From Tridacna crocea (taxonomy: Eukaryota; Mollusca; Bivalvia; Cardiida; Cardiidae): a DNA stretch of 64,000 nt. Positions 1-12,800 of this stretch are shown piece after piece (the stretch's first letter is position 1; the number at the start of each line of letters is the position of its first letter). The stretch is from contig OX031060.1 of assembly GCA_943736015.1 (NCBI GenBank), forward strand, positions 17,373,501 to 17,437,500. The letters are read 5' to 3'. The notes beneath the pieces were generated by a model. It was not told where the DNA came from and did not search any database. It worked only from the letters and a program-made list of their open reading frames with translations. The position numbers were made by a program, and so were the translations under genes.

Positions 1-67
1 TTCTCTCGATAAATAGATTAAGTAATATTGTTTTGAAAGGAACATGCTCTTGAAATGCAACTGCCTC

Positions 68-296
68 TTAACCCATTACCACATAATCCTTACTTTTGAC
101 GCCCCTGAGAAAGAAGCCCTTTGAAAACACTGTGGGAAAAGGAGAAAATGCTGGTGACCAGCATTTTCTCCTTTTCCCACAGTGTTTTCTACACTTCCCA
201 GAACAAATTTCAATTTTTCAGTCACCTTTATTTTGTTGTCTGCAAATGCTTTCAATTTGAACCAGTCTAAAATTTTGTCGTGTGGTAAAGAGTTAA
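68..296 (+). mobile_element. TTAA hairpin MITE, family A (complete)
   Basis: Flanked by TTAA at both ends, with terminal inverted bases CCCATTACCA / GGTAAAGAG. Central hairpin GAAAACACTGTGGG...CCCACAGTGTTTTC around GGTGACC. The CACTGTG variant is present on both arms. Target and ends fit piggyBac-type non-autonomous elements. Confidence 0.85.
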
Positions 297-688
297 AACT
301 GATAATCACTCTGCTGAAGTCTGTCCTTTAAGCACCTGTTCTTTGTATACCCTGTCTTAAAGCTTTTTTATGTCAGTAACTAGACTTTACAATGAGAAGT
401 TAATAGGATATACTAGAGCACTTTATACTTGTGAATGGCATGATCTTTTCATTGTAATGCAAATTTTCCAATTATTGGATACTTATGAAGCACCCAAATA
501 TGTACACCTAGGATTAGACTGCACATTTTGTTGGTCAGATCTTGATATACACTGCCCACAATAGTACCTCAAGGTGCACCAGAGGGATATAGACTGATCC
601 TAACATACATCATAACTTTTTCACATCAATCAGGTCAACAACTTTTTACTGAAAAGGAGCAGTTGCTTTTAACAATATTCCATTTCAG

Positions 689-801
689 GCTGGCTATTAA
701 CAAGATCACCCATGCAACAAGATAGTGTTTTCAACTTGTTTGAACAGCTTTTCCCAGTTTTGTATACAAACCTTATACAGTTTATGGATCCCAAAATGGA
801 T
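689..801 (+). CDS. DNAH8: DNAH8-like exon 1 of window: end of AAA2 region
   Basis: Acceptor CATTTCAG before 689 and donor GTAAGT at 802. Two bases complete a codon from the exon to the left, then 37 codons follow, including [20 protein letters not shown]. The reading enters in phase, so an upstream exon outside the window is required. It joins exon 2 as FMDPKMD-CNYVRQ, matching the family alignment. Confidence 0.85.
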
Positions 802-3800
802 GTAAGTCTTTACATGTGGTGTTTTGGTTTGTTTTTTTTTCCCAGCAGAAAATCTAATGAGAGTCAGTTTAAGCTTTTTCTGGAGACATTACTAATCACA
901 CTTCCTTAACACCAAGTCTTTACCAAGCAACAAAATTTTTATACCTGTCCAATTTGAAAGCATTTGCAGACAACAATTTCAGTGGGGCTCAAATTATGGA
1001 ATTTGTCTATGGTAGGATAGAAAACATTGTGGGAAAAGGAGAAAATGCTGGTAACCAGCATTTTCTCCTTTTCACTCAATGTTTTAGAAAGAATTCTTCC
1101 TAAAGGTGAGTAAAAGTCAGGATTGTGTAGTAAAGAGTTAATAAAAAATGTCCAATTTATAAGGCACAGGATAGCTTTATTTCGGCTTTTAAAGATAAAA
1201 ATTGACAGCTCTTGGCGTTACATTGTCATTATTATAATCAAATGGTAATTGTAGGTATTTTCTCCTTTTTCTACGATTTTTTTTTTCCAAAAGCTGTCTT
1301 TCATAGGGTTTATAAGAAGAAAAATTAAGAGCGAAGAAATAAGAATTGTCATTTTTATTTTGTCATTAAATAGTGCCTTCAGTGCAACTATGTAAGACAG
1401 GCTATTGACCTCCTGGAAGGACTGATACCAAAACGTGATGACAACAAGGAAATTCCCAAAGATCATCTGGAAAAGATTATTATCTTCTCGATCATGTGGT
1501 CTCTCGGTGCATTGTTGGAACAAGGAGACAGGAAAAAGGTATGCAGACATGTCAGACTTTTGAGTGTCTATAAATAAAGATTTGCCATAGATTTTTGAAA
1601 ATTAACAACAGCATTAGCAAATTGTAAATGTTCCACTAGACTAAAAATTGTCTGTGGGCTTTTATAAAAGTAAGATCTAATAGTGTAAATGAGTAATGAT
1701 TTTTTAACTCTTTATGACAAAATTTTAAACTGGTCCAAATTAAAAGGACTAGCAGGCGACAATATAAGCATGGCTCAAAAACTGAAATTTGTTCAGCGCA
1801 AGATAAAAATCACTGTGGGAAAAGGAGAAAATGCTGGTTACCAGCATTTTCTCCTTTTCCCACAATGTTTTCAAAAGGCTTCTCTCAAAGGGTTGTAAAA
1901 ACCAGGGATTGTTTAGTAAAGGGTTAATCTTAATTTTATGTGTTGTAATCAGATACTGTGGGATGTCTACATAGATAATTTTACACAAATAATGACAAAA
2001 TTGTAGGCCTATCAGAATTGAAAGAATTAAATTTTTTGGATGACATGTTATATTGTTATATGTTGGTACAATGATGGAACTTGTCTTTGGAAGGATAGAA
2101 AACATTGTGGTACAAGGTGAAAATGCTGACTACACGCATTTTCTCCATTGCCCACAAAGTTATCAAACACCTTCTTCAAAGGAGTTATGTAAACTCAGAA
2201 CTTTTTCATAAACGGTTAACCCATTTCCACATAATACCTACTTTTGACAACCCTGAGAAAGAAGCCTTTGGAAAACGTAGTGGGAAAAGGAGAAAATGCA
2301 GGTAACCAGTATCTTCTCCTTTTACCACAATCTTCCTTTCTACCCTTCACAAAACAAATGTAAAATTTTCAGTCACTTTTATGTTGTCATCTGCAAATGC
2401 TTTTAATATGGACAAACCTAAAATGTTGTCGTTTTGTAATGAATTCAGTTACATGTATCTAGTTTTCTGATCAAGGGTCACAATACAGTGTGGTTCATAG
2501 TCTCAGAGTATATGACAACCATGATAAATGTTGTAAATTATTGGCCTTGTTTGGTCAAATTCTGATAAATTTGATTAATTTCTTCATGGAAATGAAGTTC
2601 CCCACATTTTCAGGGATACTACAAAATACTTTGTCATCAGAAAACTAGATAAGGTTAAAGTTGCAGCGTTTCTCAACAGCACCTACTGTTGTAGAATTTT
2701 AACCCTTTCCCAAACGACAAACTTTTGGACTAGACCAAATTGAAAGCATTTCCAGACGACAATTCAACTATTGCTGAAAAGATGATTTCTGTCTATGATA
2801 GGGTAGAAAACATTGTGGGAAAAGGAGAAAATGCTGGTTACCAGCATTTTCTCCTTTTCCCACAATGTTTTCAAAAGGCTACTATTCCAGATCCGTAAAA
2901 ACCAGGGATTGTTTCGGAAAGGGTTAATGGTAGTGAGTGAGTTAGAGGACATTCAATAATTTGAACTATTTATTTGCTTAGTTCTCAGCAAAGGTATGTA
3001 CCATATAGAATCCCCCTATTGTTGTACAACATGTACTAAACTTCTATTATAATCCCTAGAATGCGTTGCACAACTTCTGTTATTTTGCAAATAATGTAGA
3101 TCACACTTGGAACGGCTCCACTGCTTAGTATTTCCTAAGATATTTTGACACAAACATCCTTGAGATCGTGAAATCCAAGTGAAATATTCACGAACCATTC
3201 TGACCTGTATTTTCACTCTAATTATTGATTTAGAGATTTACTCCATATTTGTAATGATTAGCTTAACCATTTGGTTTAGCAAAATGGACTAGTCCAAACT
3301 GAAAGCATATTATGCAGATGACAAAATAAATGTTAACCAAAAACTAAAATTTGATTTGAAAAGGGTAGAAAACATTGTGGGAAAAGGAGAAAATGCTGGT
3401 TACCAACATTTTCTCCTTTTCCCACAATGTTTTCTAAAGGCGTCTTTCTCAGGGTCTTCAAAAGTAGGGATTGTGTGGTAATGGGTTAAGCTAATTAGAA
3501 CTTCTGTGACTTTCAACAGTAGAAAATCCTTGAGTGTTACAGTAAGAATGCCAGTGAGAATGGTTTGTCCCAGGTCTTATTCATCAACTGAAATGGCATT
3601 GATATTCTAATGATGACATTGTACCTAGAATGTTTTCATGTGTCAAATTTTGCGTATAAAACATGTTTTAAGCAATTAAGGTGCATTTTGATAGCACGTG
3701 TGCTTATGAAAATCATTACGATGAAAGCATTAATTTTGCTGTATTTCAAAGAATGGCATGACCATTGAAAAATATTAGCCAAAAAAGTGGCCATGTTGTG

Positions 3801-6800
3801 AAGGAAGACTGTGGAATGGCTACACACCTTTATCATAAAGTCATCTGATATAATTATGAAACATGAAAACTTTCTCATACCCCATTAACCCTTAGAACGC
3901 TCAATAAAGAATATCAAAATTTTTATAAGGAAAAGTCATGCAAAAAAACTGACTGCTACTTCAAGGTTGGAACCACCCAGAAAATCTCAATTTAACTCAT
4001 AGTATATATTCAAGATCAGACTATATGTTTTATGTAGTTTGATTTTTTGCTACACTGGCTGCAAAGGAAACAGTTGTTGTGAAAAACACTTTAACCCTTT
4101 ACCACACAATGACGACTTTTAATGCCCAGCTTTTGAAAATATTGACAATATTTTTCTCCCTATCAAAGAAAAACCATTTGATATGAGCCATATTGAAAGT
4201 GTCACCTGCAAATGCTTTCTATTTGGACTGGTCTAGAATTTTGTTTGGTTGTAAAGGGTCAACTCTTTACCAAGTGACAAAATTCTGGATTTGTCCAAAT
4301 TGAAAGCATCTGCAGATGACAAAACATATGTAGATCCAAAATTGAAATTTGATTTGGAAAAGGTAGATAACATTGTGGGAAAAGGAGAAAATGCTGATTA
4401 CCATCATTTTCTCCTTTTCCCACAATGTTTTCAAGGGCTTTCTTTCTCGGGGTCATTAAAATTCGGGATTATGTGGTAAAGAGTCAAGGACAAATCTGTG
4501 GAGTAACAGACTAGATATTCTGTGCTGTCTGATCTTGATCTTCTAAATCCAGAAAAGAGCAAGATGTCCTCAGGGCTTTCAGATAGAATGTAGATCACCA
4601 GCTACTCTCACAGTCTATACTTTACAAATCACAGTGTATTGTCAGCCCTTCACATACCCCTCTACCACATAGCCTGGTATTAAAAACTAACAGTAAACTG
4701 TTAATTCTTTACCAAACATTTTTGGATTTAACAGCCTGAAGGAAAAAGGCTTTTAAACATGTGGAAATAGGTGAAAATGATGGTGACCAGTATTTTCTCC
4801 CTTTTCACAAGGTTTTCTACCAAAATAAAGGCAATTCCACTTTTTTGAGGCATTTATCAATTTCATATGCAAATGAATGTATATCACCACCTAGTATCAC
4901 TGCCTTTATTGCATAAATTGCAGTCTTTATTGCAAGCTTAGCCCCTCACATGCTCCTCCGTCACATAGCCTTGTATTAGAAACTAATAGTAAATTGTGAA
5001 CCCTTCACCAAGCATTCTCTGGTTTTAACAACCTGATGGAAAAAAAAAGCTTTAGAAAACATTGTGGAAACAGGTGTAAATGCTGGTGACCAGCATTTTC
5101 ACCTTTTTCCACAATGTTTCTCTACATGTACCTATTAATAGGCAATACCATTATTTGAATCTCTTATACTCATAATGCAAATGACTTCCGAGTTGAATGA
5201 TTGTACGATTTGCTTAGTTAAGAGTTAACCGTACATAAGTTAACATACTTTTTGGATTCAGGACAACTGACCAAGCTATTGCAGATATAAGTGCATTCAG
5301 GCTGCAGTAATTCTGGTTAATAACCTAAGATGAAATATCAGGTTCCTATTTTGTCATTGTCAAAGTAGGGACTTCTGTTGCGAGTAAACTAATCACTTGC
5401 AGAAATAATTTTTATATTTGGGCATTAGTTGAAGTAAATATTTAAATGTTTATAGAAAATTTGTTGAAACTTAATGAATGTGATAGGGTTTAAAAAAAAA
5501 TGGAATGTGATTGAGAAAAACAAAGAAATGTGTTAGGCTAAATTACTAAAAATAAGAAAGGCTTACAGGAAAGTTGGAACTTGCCAGAATCTTCTGATTC
5601 TTACTCCAACAGATATTGTTATCATTATTGTTGATACTAATTTTATATACTTTAAATGAAGAGTATTTTCAGCACCTTGTCTGCAGTACTTTTTCCTGTA
5701 AATGTTCCAAAAGATTGATTTACATGTGGATGACTTAAATACATTTATGTCTAATAGGCCTGCTTTTCCAGTTGCATATCGAAGTTTTAGTTGTGAGCTT
5801 TTGATTCCTTTACTTCTGTAAATCAGGTGTAGATTATAATTATAATACATGTTTGTTCATACTTGATACAGATTCAAATATGAATGGATAAGTTAGGGAA
5901 CATTACCATCTCAAGTACATAGGCTCTACAGTATTTCAGCTATGTAATAAACAATCCCAAGATTTTTTAGAAAGGGTGTCTTTTTGAAAACATGCAGATA
6001 AAAGGAGAAATTGCCTTTAGCAAGCAATTACCTTTTTTCCACAATGTTTTCTATTGTATCAGAGAAATTTGGCTCATCTTTACTATTTCAATAAGTCATG
6101 TCTGGAGATGCACACAGTCTGGAATATGAAGTGTTTCATTTAGGAAAGGGTTAGATGCTGCATATAGGAAAATTTGTATAGTGGTATCAAAATTTGAAGG
6201 AAAATATATACAGCAGTATCATCATTGCATTATAATTTACCGGTATAAATAAACTCTAAGAACAAAAGTTTGATAAATTATTGGAGGTAGGTTTGCCATC
6301 GTTTACAGTGAATGTCAGAGAGGCAACAATATTATTCTTTTTACAACATATAATCATGAATACATTTATGTACTCATTCTCCACAGCTGGATGAATTGGT
6401 GCGTACCAACAGTTCTGTAACTCTACCTAAATGTGAAGGTGAAGACACTATATTTGAGTACATGGTCAGTGAGACTGGAGATTGGGAACATTGGTCTGGA
6501 CGGGTGAGTAATCTTGTGATATGAACCCATTGCTACACAATTTCTATTTTTGATGACCCTGAGAAAGAGGCCTTTTGAAAACATTGTGGGAAAAGGAGAA
6601 AATGCTGGAAACCAGCATTTTCTCCTTTTCCCACATATGTTTTCTACCCTTCACAAAACAAATTTCAAATTGTCAGTCACTTTTATTTTGCTGTCTGCAA
6701 ATGCTTTCGATTTGGACAAGCCGGAAATATTGTCGTATGGTAAAGAATTAATTATACTCTTTTTTGTTTTATCAGTCAATTTGTCCTAGTTTTACACTGT

Positions 6801-9800
6801 TTTAAATTTTTGTCCACCTATATAGTTACACTCTGTGTGCCCAGTGGATGTTGCCCTTGTAAAAAATTATTTTATTGTCATACCTTGTTTCATATTCACA
6901 AATAGAAATGAATACTGCTTTTTCTTTTCTAAGTGGCTATTTTCTAAATTCTGCAATAATTTATCATGGTATTAAACACAGGTATATGTGCTTTTAACTG
7001 TTTACCGCACAATCCTGACTTTTAACGAGCCTGAGAAAGAAGCCAGCATTTTCTCCTTATTCCACAATGTTTTCTACCATTTCCATATCAAACTTCAATT
7101 GTGATTGATATTTATTTTGTCATCTGCAAATCCTTTCAATTCAGACTAGTCTAAAAATTTGTCGTGTGGTAAAGAGTTAATATATATAAAATGAGATATG
7201 GTACAAGTGGAAATTTGGAATGGGGAAATTTTTTAGCAATTTCATGAATTTGAAAAATTTGCAAACTTTTTTGTTCACCTATTTTTACCACAAGCATACC
7301 AACAAATAATGAGTGTCTTGAATTAACAAAAATGACCATAGGGTAAACATCTGTAATCTGGAAGTTGCAAATTTTTCAACATATATACATGTATATACAG
7401 TAGCATACATGTATAAACATATGAAAAATGTTAGATGTAAAGGTTTTGCTCAGCTGCCTTTAAAATAGATTATCTTTTATGATGACTTCTAAATTTCAAA
7501 GTGGAATGATTGGTGAATTGGCCCACTCTGTTGAGGCTATGAAAATATTTTGGAATTAAAGGACATTACATCTCCAGACCACATTTTTCTGTATAATTTC
7601 AGGTACCGACATATGAATACCCAGAATCTGAGGTTCCAGAATACACAGGTATCCTAGTACCCAATGTGGACAATATCAGAACAGATTTCCTCATTGAGAC
7701 CATTTCCAAACAGGGCAAATGTGTCCTTTTGATTGGTGAACAGGTACATCCATTTACTTCTTTGTGTTAACCCTTTACCAAACAATCCCTGGCTTTTACC
7801 ATCCTGAAGAAGAAGCCTGTTGAAAACATTGTGGGAATAGGGGAAAATACTGGTAACCAGCATTTTCTCCTTTTCCCACAATGTTTCCTACCCTTCGCAA
7901 AAAAAACTTCAATTTTTGAGTCACATTTATTCTGTTGCCTGCGAACACTTTCAATTTGGACAAGTCTAAAATTTTGTTGTTTGGTAAAGAGTTAACCTAA
8001 GAATGACCAGCATTTTCTCCTTTTCCCATAATGTTTTGAAAAGGCTTCTTTCTCAGGGTCGTTAAAATTCGGGATTGTGTGGTAAAGAGTTAATTCAGAT
8101 CCTAATAGAGACTGTATTTTTTTTTTGTAGATCATTGCTTCTCTGGGGGGGGGATTTAGATGAACCCCCTAAATTTTCAGATTTTTTTTTTTTTTGATGG
8201 ACTTCCAACTCATCGGCGACTGATTTGTGCTTTGGGTCCGTGTCTGCATATCTGAGATTGACTGAGTTGAACCCCCCCTGAAGAAATCCTGGATCCGCCC
8301 CTGTTTTTGTTGATAACATTCTGGCAAAAGAAACTACCATGTATTTATCACTAGTAATCACTGTTTCGTGTAGAATAGCCATTTTTTAGCTCACCTTAGC
8401 ACAAAGTGCTAAAGGTGAGCTATTGTGATCGCCCAATGTCCGTCGTCCGTCGTCCGTCAACAATTTCTTTAAACATCTTCTCCTCCTAAACCACTGGGCC
8501 AATCTTCATGAAACTTGGCAGGAATGTTCCTTGGGTGAAGCTCTACCAAAATTGTTCAAAGAATTTAATTCCACCCATAACTCTGGTTGCCATGGCAACA
8601 AAAAAAAAAAAAAAAAAAAAAAACGAAATCTTTGAAAATCTTCTCCTCTGAAAGTAGAAGGGGTAGAGCTTTGATATTTGGTATGTAGCATCTCCCAATG
8701 GACCTCTACCAAGTTTGTTCAAATTATGCCCATAGGGTCAAAACTGGCCCCGCCCCGGGGGATAACGCGTTTTAGCGCGTTTGAGCATAGGAACAAAGAA
8801 GGAAAACTTTAAAAATCTTCTCCTCTGAAACCTGAAGGGGTAGAGCTTTGATATTTGGTATGTAGCATCTCCTAGTGGACCTCTACCAAGTTTGTTCAAA
8901 TTATGTCCCTGGGGTCAAAACTGGCCCCACCCCAGGGGTCACAAGTTTGAGCATAGGAACAAAGAAGGAAAACTTTAAAAATCTTCTCCTCTGAAACTTG
9001 AAGGCGTAGAGCTTTGATATTTAGTATGTGACATCTCCTAATGGACTTCTACCAAGTTTGCTCAAATTATGCCCCTGGGGTCAAAACTGGCCCCACCCCG
9101 GGGGTCACAAGTTTGAGCATAGGAACAAAGAAGGAAAACTTTAAAAATCTTCTCCTCTGAAACTTGAAGGCATAGAGCTTTGATATTTGGTCTGTTGTAT
9201 CTCCTAGTGGACCTCTACCAAGTTTGTTCAAATTATGTCCCTAGGGTCAAAACTGGCCCCACCCCGGGGATCACAAGTTTGAGCATTGGAACAAAGAAGG
9301 AAAACTTTAAAATTCTTTTCCTCAGAAACTAGAAAGCATAGAGCTTTGATATTTGGTCTGTTGTATCTCCTAGTGGACCTCTACCAAGTTTATTCAAATA
9401 ATGTCCCTGGGGTCAAAACTGGCCCCACCCCGGGGGTCACTAGTTTGAACATAGGAACAAAGAAGGAAAACTTTAAATTTCTTCTTCTCTGAAACTAGAT
9501 GGCATAGAGCTTTGATATTTGGTTTGTGGCATCTCCTAGTGGACCTCTACCAAGTTTGTTCAAATCATGCCCGTGGGGTCAAAACTGGCCCTGCCCCGGG
9601 GGTCACAAGTTCGAACATAGGAACAATGAAAGAAAATTTTAGGATTCTTTTTCTCTATAACTAGAAGGCATAGAGCTATGATATTTGGCATGTAGCAACT
9701 CCTAGTGGATCTCTACCAAGTTTGTTCATATTGCGCCCTTGGGGTCAAAACTGGCCCTTCCCCAGGGGGTCACAGGTTGGAACATAGTTGGTATGCAGAA

Positions 9801-12800
9801 TCTTCTAGTGGACCTCTACCAAGTTTGGTCATATGATGTCCCTGGCGTTTAAACCAGCCCTGCCCTGGAGGTCACAGGTTGGAACATAGGAACAAAGAAG
9901 GAAAATTTTAAATTTCTTTTTGTCTTAAACGGGAAGGTGTAGAGCCTTGATATTTGTTATGTAGCATCTTTGAGTGGACCTCTACCAAGTTTGTTCCAAG
10001 GATGCTGCTTTGGTTTAAACTGACCCAGCCCCGGGGACCACAAGTTCGAACATAGGACAAAAAAGGAAAATGTAAAATTTTTCTTTGAAACTGGAAGGTG
10101 TAGAGCTTTATGATATTTGATTGCCCTATGTCCGGCGTCTGTCGCCCGTCAACAATTTCTTTAAACATCTTCTTCTCCTAACCCACTGGGCCAATCTTGA
10201 TGCAACTTGGCAGGGATGTTCCTTGGGTGAAGCTTTACCAAAGTTGCTCAAATAATTGAATTTCACTCATAATCTATAGTCTAAGGTGAGCGTTCCAGGG
10301 CCAATGGCCCTCTTGTTATAAAGATGGTTTTGGTAAATGATAAACATCATGAGAAAAGGAGAAATTGTTTGATATTCAGTGTCTTATTCTTACGGATCGA
10401 AAACCATGGGATTGTTTGGTAAGTGGTTAAGACCTCTTACTCCATAATATTAACTAACGACTTCTACAGGGTACAGCCAAGACAGTGATGATCCAGGGCT
10501 TCTGTAACAAGTATGATCCGGAGCTTCACCTATTCAAGAGCTTCAACTTCTCTAGTGCCACCACACCGTTCATGTTCCAGCGCACAATTGAAGGACTGGT
10601 GGACAAGCGTATGGGTACAACCTACGGTCCACCTGCTGGCAAGAAGATGACAGTGTTTGTGGATGACATCAACATGCCTATTATTAACAACTGGGGAGAT
10701 CAGGTCTGCGCTATTTTACTAATAAAGTACCAAAAAACTGTCAAATTAAATACTATCTTGGTTATTATTTAAATTTTATTTTGGTCTACTGTTTTAATTC
10801 TATACTAAATGACAAAGTTTACGACTTGTTCAAACTGAAAGTTTTAGTAGACAACATTTTAAAGGTTACTCAAACTTCAACTTTTTCTTTCAAAGGATAG
10901 AAAACTTTGTGGGAAAACAAGAAAATGCCGTTTATCAGCATTTTCTTCTTTTCCCACCATGTTTTCAATTGCTTATCTTCTCGGGGTTGTCAAAAGTTGG
11001 AATGAGCTGTAAAGTGTTAAAGCTGTACAAAACTAGACTTTAACCTTTTCAACAGTACTCAGGGAATTTTTAGATTACTGAAATTAACCCTTTCCCAAAC
11101 AGTAAATTTTGGACCAAACTAAATTGAAAGCATTTTGCAAATGACAAATTAACAGTTGCTAAAAAGATGATTTTTCTATATTGTAGGGTAGAAAACACTG
11201 TGGGAAAAGGAGAAAATGCTGGTTACCAGCATTTTCTCCTTTTCCCACAATTTTTTCTAAAAGGCTTCAATTCATGACCCGTAAAAACCAGGGATTGTTT
11301 GGGAAAGGGCTAATCCGAAGCAAGCAAAAAACAGAACATTCAATGGAAAATTGATGTTGATTTTGAATGGTATATCAATGTAAAAAGGAGCAGTTATTTG
11401 GTACGTGACCCTTTACCAGACACTACTGAGTTTTATTGACCCTTAGGAAAATGGTGTTTGAAAACAATGTGGGAAAAGTAGAAAAACACTGGTAATGAGC
11501 ATTTTCTCCTGTTCCCACAATGTTCTCTACCTTATCACATTATTTGAAGATGATATTTAAGATTTTTTCTGCAAATGCTTTTGATTTGGTTGAGTACAAT
11601 TTATATCATTTGATAGAGTTAAGCTGTCAGCTGCAGGACTAAGAAGTTGTATTTGTACAACAGTATGTGAATGTGAAGAGTACAATGCCATTCTCTGTTT
11701 TAGATCACCAATGAGATTACACGTCAGATGATTGAGCAGAAAGGCTTCTTCAACCTGGAGAAGCCCGGTGAATTTACAAACATTGTGGATATCCAGATGA
11801 TGGCTGCCATGATCCACCCTGGTGGAGGTCGTAACGATATCCCACAGCGTCTGAAACGCCATTTCAACATCTTCAACTGCACTCTGCCTTCCAACAACTC
11901 TATTGACAAGATCTTCAGGACCATTGGAAAGGGATACTTTAACAAGGTAATGCAGAATAATATGGCTATGACTTTCAGCAAAGTTGCATTAACTGTTTAC
12001 AACAAAATTTTCTGGTAGATCAGTGTACATGTATCAAGGTTTTTTCCTTTTTTTTAACAAATCATGGGAAACGACATCAAATTTTGAATCAAGCTAAGAC
12101 CTATTTTCTTTACCAGAATTTGTCATTTAATTGCTAACCAATACAGTAAATACAGACCTCTTTAACCCTTTATCCCATAAGGCATTTCTAATGTATCTCT
12201 AATTGACTCTAAATAGCTGCAAGGATGAAGCCTTTTCTTATGTGTATATGACACCTTTTGATAGCACAGAAAACATTGTGACAAAAGGTGAAATTGCTCG
12301 TCACGAGCAATTTCACCTTTTGCCATAATGTTTTCCAAAGGCTACTACAAGCAATGCGTAAAAATGAGTATGAGTATCTTTGGAGTAAAGGGTTAATGAA
12401 AATATTGTTGTAAAATAGGAACAGTCAATGGTTTACAAAATATTCTGAGTTTTAACAATTCTCTGAAAACGTTATGGAAAAAAAGGTGGAAATGCAGGTA
12501 GTCTTACCAAGAAAACAAGAGCCATCTGTATGTGGTTTAGAAGTGGGAGTATTCAAATCACATTTTATTACACAAGATAAGCTATGATGTTTTAACAACA
12601 ATATTTCCTCCTATTTTGCAGACCCGTGGCTTCCCAGAAGATGTGAGAGAAATGATTGAGAACCTTGTCCTGGCAACACGTAAAATCTGGCAAAAGACCA
12701 AAATAAAGATGTTGCCAACGCCAGCCAAGTTCCACTATGTCTTCAACTTGAGAGATTTGAGCAGAATTTGGCAGGTGAGTTTCTCTTACTTGAGATTTTA

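Noticed and set aside
76-309. Minus-strand open frame of 77 codons
   Set aside because: It is the translation of a family A hairpin element; the same peptide recurs on both strands throughout the window.
1218-1550. Minus-strand frame of 110 codons
   Set aside because: It is antisense to dynein exon 2 and intron; the plus strand has splice sites and strong family match.
8155-8180. G-run and T-run as possible regulatory quadruplex
   Set aside because: Lies at the edge of a transposon-like fragment; a single G-run is not enough for a quadruplex.
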